Positions 22,786-26,455 of a stretch of DNA of 26,455 nucleotides are shown piece by piece (position 1 is the first letter of the stretch; the number at the start of each line of letters is the position of its first letter). The DNA is taken from contig NAOQ01000520.1 of the NCBI GenBank assembly GCA_002751075.1, forward strand, positions 16,602 through 43,056, written 5' to 3'. The translations under genes and the position numbers were made by a program. The stretch is from Ichthyophonus hoferi. Lineage: Eukaryota; Opisthokonta; Ichthyosporea; Ichthyophonida; Ichthyophonidae. A model generated the notes under the pieces. It did not search any database. It had not been told where the DNA came from and saw only the letters and a list, made by a program, of their open reading frames with translations.

Positions 22786-24669
22786 GCCCTTCCATCCTAT
22801 TGCTGGATAATGGTGTGGGAGGAGGGCTTTATACCATCTATCTACCAGTTAAATTAGTAGGATTGTAGACAAGGTTGTTAATGATTGGATAGATTTGGGG
22901 GATAGTGGATCTATATTCAGCCAGCCTATACCTTAAGCTATATTTCAATTGGTTGCCAGCTAACATCTTTCTAATTTAGGTCAGTGGCATATTGGGTTAT
23001 GTGATTGTTTACTTTTTGGGGATTGACCTCAAAGTACCGCCTATTGTTGCTATGGAACCATCTCAGTGCCACCAATCATATTGAATGACCATGCTGTGTT
23101 GTACCATGTATGAATGAAGCCAACCAATAGATGTTATCAGGTACTAGCGAGAGATGGGGAAGATCTTAATTGGCATCTCTTGGCTATGTTCTGATCAACA
23201 ATGCAGGTTTAGAAGTCGCTCAATGATCGACATAATAAGGCATCATATATAAACGTAAATATTAATTGAATCAATATGCTAAGCTATGGTCAGAAGGCCA
23301 ATGTGAAGTGAGCATGGGTTGATCGATTACTATTGTTTTAACCGTAACCACTAGGACTGATTGTGTATTGATGAATTAGATTATTGTGTCGTAGGTTTTA
23401 TTATAATTATCACCGCGTTGGCTGGATGGCTGGATATCATCTATGGGGTTTTGCCTTCGCGACTATGTCTAAATAGGATATACATACACAGCCTATATTT
23501 GGGTTTGGAGTCCTTCCTGACTAAACAGTGCTTGGTTTGTATAATTATGACGTCGGATATCGGGGCTTTCATTTAGACTTGAAGTGTCAAGAGCTATAGG
23601 GCCAATGAACTGTCATGTGAAGGAATCACGTTTCATTATGATCTCGCACTGGCTAAGGATCAGTCACAGTTAATTACTGCACCAATAATAGAAAAGAATA
23701 CTACTCTGATGTACTAAATGAAAGCCGTGATGGGAGGGCTCTCCTGTCCACCATATATAGATATACGCAGCTCGTCCTCTACAGACCTTCCTAATTAAGG
23801 AAAATAGTATAAAACCTAAACCCACTCTGATTGGCTATCTACTCTGGAGTATTTCACTATTACTTCAGTTATTTCTAAACATATACCCCCCTATATACTC
23901 TCTATAGCGTCCATTTACTCCAAGTGAAGTCAGTATGTAGATAAAGTGCTAGGTTAGCCATTATCCCCATTGGCTATTGCATTTTACAACTAAAATTAAA
24001 GTAAACCCAGTAGCAACCTTGACACTAAATATAGATGAAAGCCGATTATATTTTTATTGGCCATTTAACCATTGAAATAAATTCGCTATTGCATTTTACA
24101 ACTAAAATTAGAGTAAATCCAGTAGCAACCTTGACACCAAATATAGATGAAACCCGATCATATTTTTATTGGCTATTTAACCATTGAAATAAATTCATCC
24201 ATAATGAGCATCTCATCACCCACTATGTACTATACTATATCTTCAACAAAATTGTTTTATCCAATAAAACTCATTCTTTAAAATTATGAGTCGTTTCAGA
24301 CCCTTGATCTCACTGGGTGCCTGTAACACGCCATGTATAAAGAGAGCCAATCATTAGTCTTCTTCCTTATAGACGGGCGGGACGGGTTTCATCGGTTCTG
24401 GTAATAATTTGTTACATTACTACCCATAATTACTACCCTATCCCTCTCACAGCTGGTCGCCTTAGTATCATATCCTAGGTGGCTAGGTTTGTTATTTTTA
24501 ATATTACTACTGTCACTATCTACCAATCAGGCTTATATACCAGGATACTATAACATGGTGCAGCGATTGGTTTGCAAGCTCATTTAAAACAGAGCCTGTT
24601 GCTGAGAGGGTGGGAATCAGACATGCAGACGAGTCTCTCAACTAATTAAAATATAATTTGACCTTCTAG
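22786..24669. other. Convergent intergenic region BORCS6 / TOPBP1
   Basis: This 1.9-kb stretch lies between two facing genes. It contains a 112-bp direct duplication (23973-24196) and by eye about 17 CCAAT or ATTGG pentamers. A 71-codon frame at 23361-23576 shows no family features and is not called. No poly(A) signal can be assigned with confidence to either gene; AATAAAA on the minus strand occurs inside each duplicate copy. Confidence 0.5.
23973..24196. repeat. 112-bp tandem direct duplication
   Basis: The sequence 23973-24084, from gctattgcatttt to attgaaataaattc, is repeated at 24085-24196 with only about seven single-base differences and no length change seen. Both copies contain an inner ATTGG box and a minus-strand AATAAAA. 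It is a recent local duplication without mobile-element ends. Confidence 0.95.
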
Positions 24670-26320
24670 TTAGGATCCACGTGTCCGCCGCCTCGTCTCT
24701 GCAAAGGTGGTGGGGCAGGGGGAGGGGGGAATATTTAATATTTGATTGGATGAAAGGAAGATGATCTACGAAGTCATAACGGTGACTGTTAGAGGGTGTA
24801 GAATAGTGCATAATTCTACTAGATAGATATAGGGTAGGTGGGAATGTGGGTATATATGTGTGTATAATGGTATGTATATGTGCATGTCTACAAAATAAAC
24901 AGATGTCCAGACCAGCTGATTGCTTGAATGTATGATTAAACAACATGGTGTATACGTGTACCTCAACTAATCACATGTGAGGCCTTTCTTACCAGGTGGG
25001 TCATGCATAGAGGGGGCTGTCTTCCTCTTCACTGCATGTGGTCCTCGGTGTTTCACTACAAGGGGGGTGATTGGGGCCAGCTCATAGCGGGTCAGATCTG
25101 GAGGTGGCTGGTCCAATAGGAAGGCAGAGATATATTGGGGCTGTAGACAGTGCACACTGTATTGCTTCAAGGCCTTCACGTCCTCTCCAGTCAGACCGTT
25201 CTATAGAAGGAAGGAGGTAAGTACATACACTTCTCGCCTAAGATGGCCCCTATACCTCTTATGACAATCCCTCTATCAATAGAGGGAGACAAGTAGTGCC
25301 ATATATAGATACAGTGCTTTTAATAGACCAATAGAGCCCTATACATCTACATACATGCACATACATCATACACATACACGCATGCACACACATATACATA
25401 TATATGCATAACGTCTTGCCTCCTCTCCCCACCTCAGTGTCAGGCCCTAGAGTATCTAAAAAGGCATGACTGGCTGACTTGATCTCAGCCAATGAAAATG
25501 GTGCCTTCTTGCTATAATATTCATTTTCATTGGTTAGTCTTTTTGTTTTATCACTATATCATATTGCAAATTGTAAAAGCATTAAGTCATCTTATAAGGT
25601 ATATACTGCTAACTAATAAAGAGCAAGAAAAGGGAAGGCAGGATTGATTTAGCCAATAGGGTTAGGAAGGCCAATACATATGAAAAATAGAATAATAAAC
25701 ACTCAATCAATCCAATCAAAACTCATAGGAAGTGAGCTATATATAGCATACTTGATCTAGTATCATTGACATAGATGTTGGTAAGGGATATATGGCAAGG
25801 GGAGAGGGAAGAGAGGATTAATATATATATTATATAATTAGGATAGACTAATGGGTGCTAGTAGTAATGGACACAAATAACTAATTACACATGTGGATCA
25901 ACCCACAGAGAGACTATGTATAATCTGCCAATCCATACGCTTGGCCAAATACCTAATAAGGATAGCTCCCCCCGCCTCTAGCAGCCTCTCATAGCAGTGT
26001 TGCTTTGATTGGACAAAGATCAGCACCTGTGGAAGCCCAAGTATGTTTAGCAGTGTATAATGGTAGCCATGAGTAGTGTTCACACCATTCAATCCAAGGA
26101 TAGGCATGCCAGCCAATCATCCCTTCTTGTTAGCGGGTAGGCTCAATAAAACATGTCTAAATACAAAAGGTCCTTCCTGTAGCCCATTACCAACCTTCCA
26201 ACCAGCATAGGCCCCATCCGGCCTTCCAGCCAATCTCTGTTCTCCAATAGCAAACCGCCAATAATTAGCTGCCTTGACAACCTTGCCCTTGTCATTGGTC
26301 AAATCATTACTGTCCAGATC
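24670..26320 (-). CDS. TOPBP1: TOPBP1, C-terminal part with last BRCT domain (5' incomplete)
   Basis: TOPBP1 is the BRCT scaffold that activates ATR and supports replication initiation. Visible exons (complement) are 26195-26320, 25953-26026, 25433 to about 25469 or 25483, 24993-25200 and 24670-24698. The gene continues past 26455. The match is to human BRCT8 and the tail: YWRFAIGEQ, GAYAGWKVLIFVQS (human GAFSGWKVILNVDQS), RLLEAGGA (human RLLQSGGA), SHAFLDTL (human THLFSDLN), YSVHCLQPQYISAFLLDQPPP (split here as YSVHCLQPQYI and SAFLLDQPPP; human VYCLRTEYIADYLMQESPP), then VKRKTAPS (human QKRKAPT) and a basic end, TRRRTRGS. The joint between the second and third exons listed is unresolved: AG|gtattt joined to the acceptor before 25469 is in phase but leaves a very short loop. 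SLF1 was considered; the KRKxAP tail and Y-x-L after the BRCT favour TOPBP1. Confidence 0.88.
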
Positions 26321-26455
26321 CTATTGGAAGATAGAGGGGAGGAGTTAAAGACTAGAACTACCAATGACTATAGAGAGAACATGTAACTGAGGCAAAATCT
26401 GGTTAATAGAGGAAGGGAAGGTATACATGTGTCTTCTTAAAGGAAATAAGCCCCC
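26321..26455 (-). other. TOPBP1 intron (partial) to window end
   Basis: The acceptor cttccaatag, read on the minus strand, ends at 26321. The remaining 135 bases show no further coding stretch that can be joined, so they are taken as intron. Confidence 0.6.

Noticed and set aside
23361-23576. 71-codon plus-strand frame in the BORCS6/TOPBP1 gap.
   Set aside because: It has no recognisable motif or splice partner, and its length is expected by chance in this many frames.
24993-26320. SLF1 as identity of the last gene.
   Set aside because: SLF1 has a similar GAFxxWKV...LEAG BRCT, but here the BRCT is followed at once by a KRKxAP-type basic tail and stop, as in TOPBP1, and not by ankyrin and ARM-like regions.

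Overview
The window looks like nuclear DNA of an early-branching animal, most likely a sponge. It is about 60% A+T. The genes are intron-rich, with GT-AG introns mostly of 50-500 bases, and the gene set is metazoan in type (MAX-like bHLH factor, BORC subunit, eRF3 with PABP-binding motifs, TOPBP1, NEK2). The assignment to sponge rests on gene architecture and is an inference; no species marker was seen.

Seven conserved genes can be assembled exon by exon, and their strands alternate strictly (- + - + - + -). In order they are: first exon of a MAX-like bHLH gene (-, 1-239, cut by the window edge); CHMP1, an ESCRT-III subunit (+, about 1196-5031); EXOSC1/CSL4, the exosome cap protein (-, 5833-8054, 6 exons, 187 aa); eRF3/GSPT1, the translation termination GTPase (+, 8606-13423, 14 exons, 641 aa); NEK2 kinase (-, 16149-20705, 11 exons, 445 aa); a short BORCS6-like protein (+, 21454-22785, 4 exons, 176 aa); and the 3' end of TOPBP1 (-, 24670 to beyond the window). 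All phases match at every junction used, except CHMP1 exon 1 and one TOPBP1 junction, which are unresolved.

Three gene pairs are head-to-head (MAX/CHMP1, EXOSC1/eRF3, NEK2/BORCS6), each with 0.5-1 kb of shared 5' flank. Three pairs are tail-to-tail, with 0.8-2.7 kb between their stop codons. Non-coding DNA holds several simple and tandem repeats: an 18-bp x5 array, a roughly 20-copy 19-bp array in NEK2 intron 1, a 112-bp direct duplication, and AT/GT and TAA microsatellites. It also has a striking scatter of CCAAT/ATTGG pentamers. No tRNA, rRNA, CRISPR, or intact transposon was seen.

The most notable item is the N-terminus of eRF3. It has a Q/G/Y/N-rich, Sup35-like low-complexity segment that includes three exact GYQQQ repeats, and this brackets an overlapping pair of PAM2-like motifs that lines up residue for residue with the human eRF3a pair. 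It therefore combines a yeast prion-domain composition with the animal PABP-binding layout. Two of the neighbours (EXOSC1 and eRF3) both act in mRNA decay or surveillance and share a 551-bp divergent promoter. CHMP1 and BORCS6 serve endosome and lysosome functions, and NEK2, TOPBP1 and MAX serve cell-cycle functions. There is no operon-like logic beyond that.
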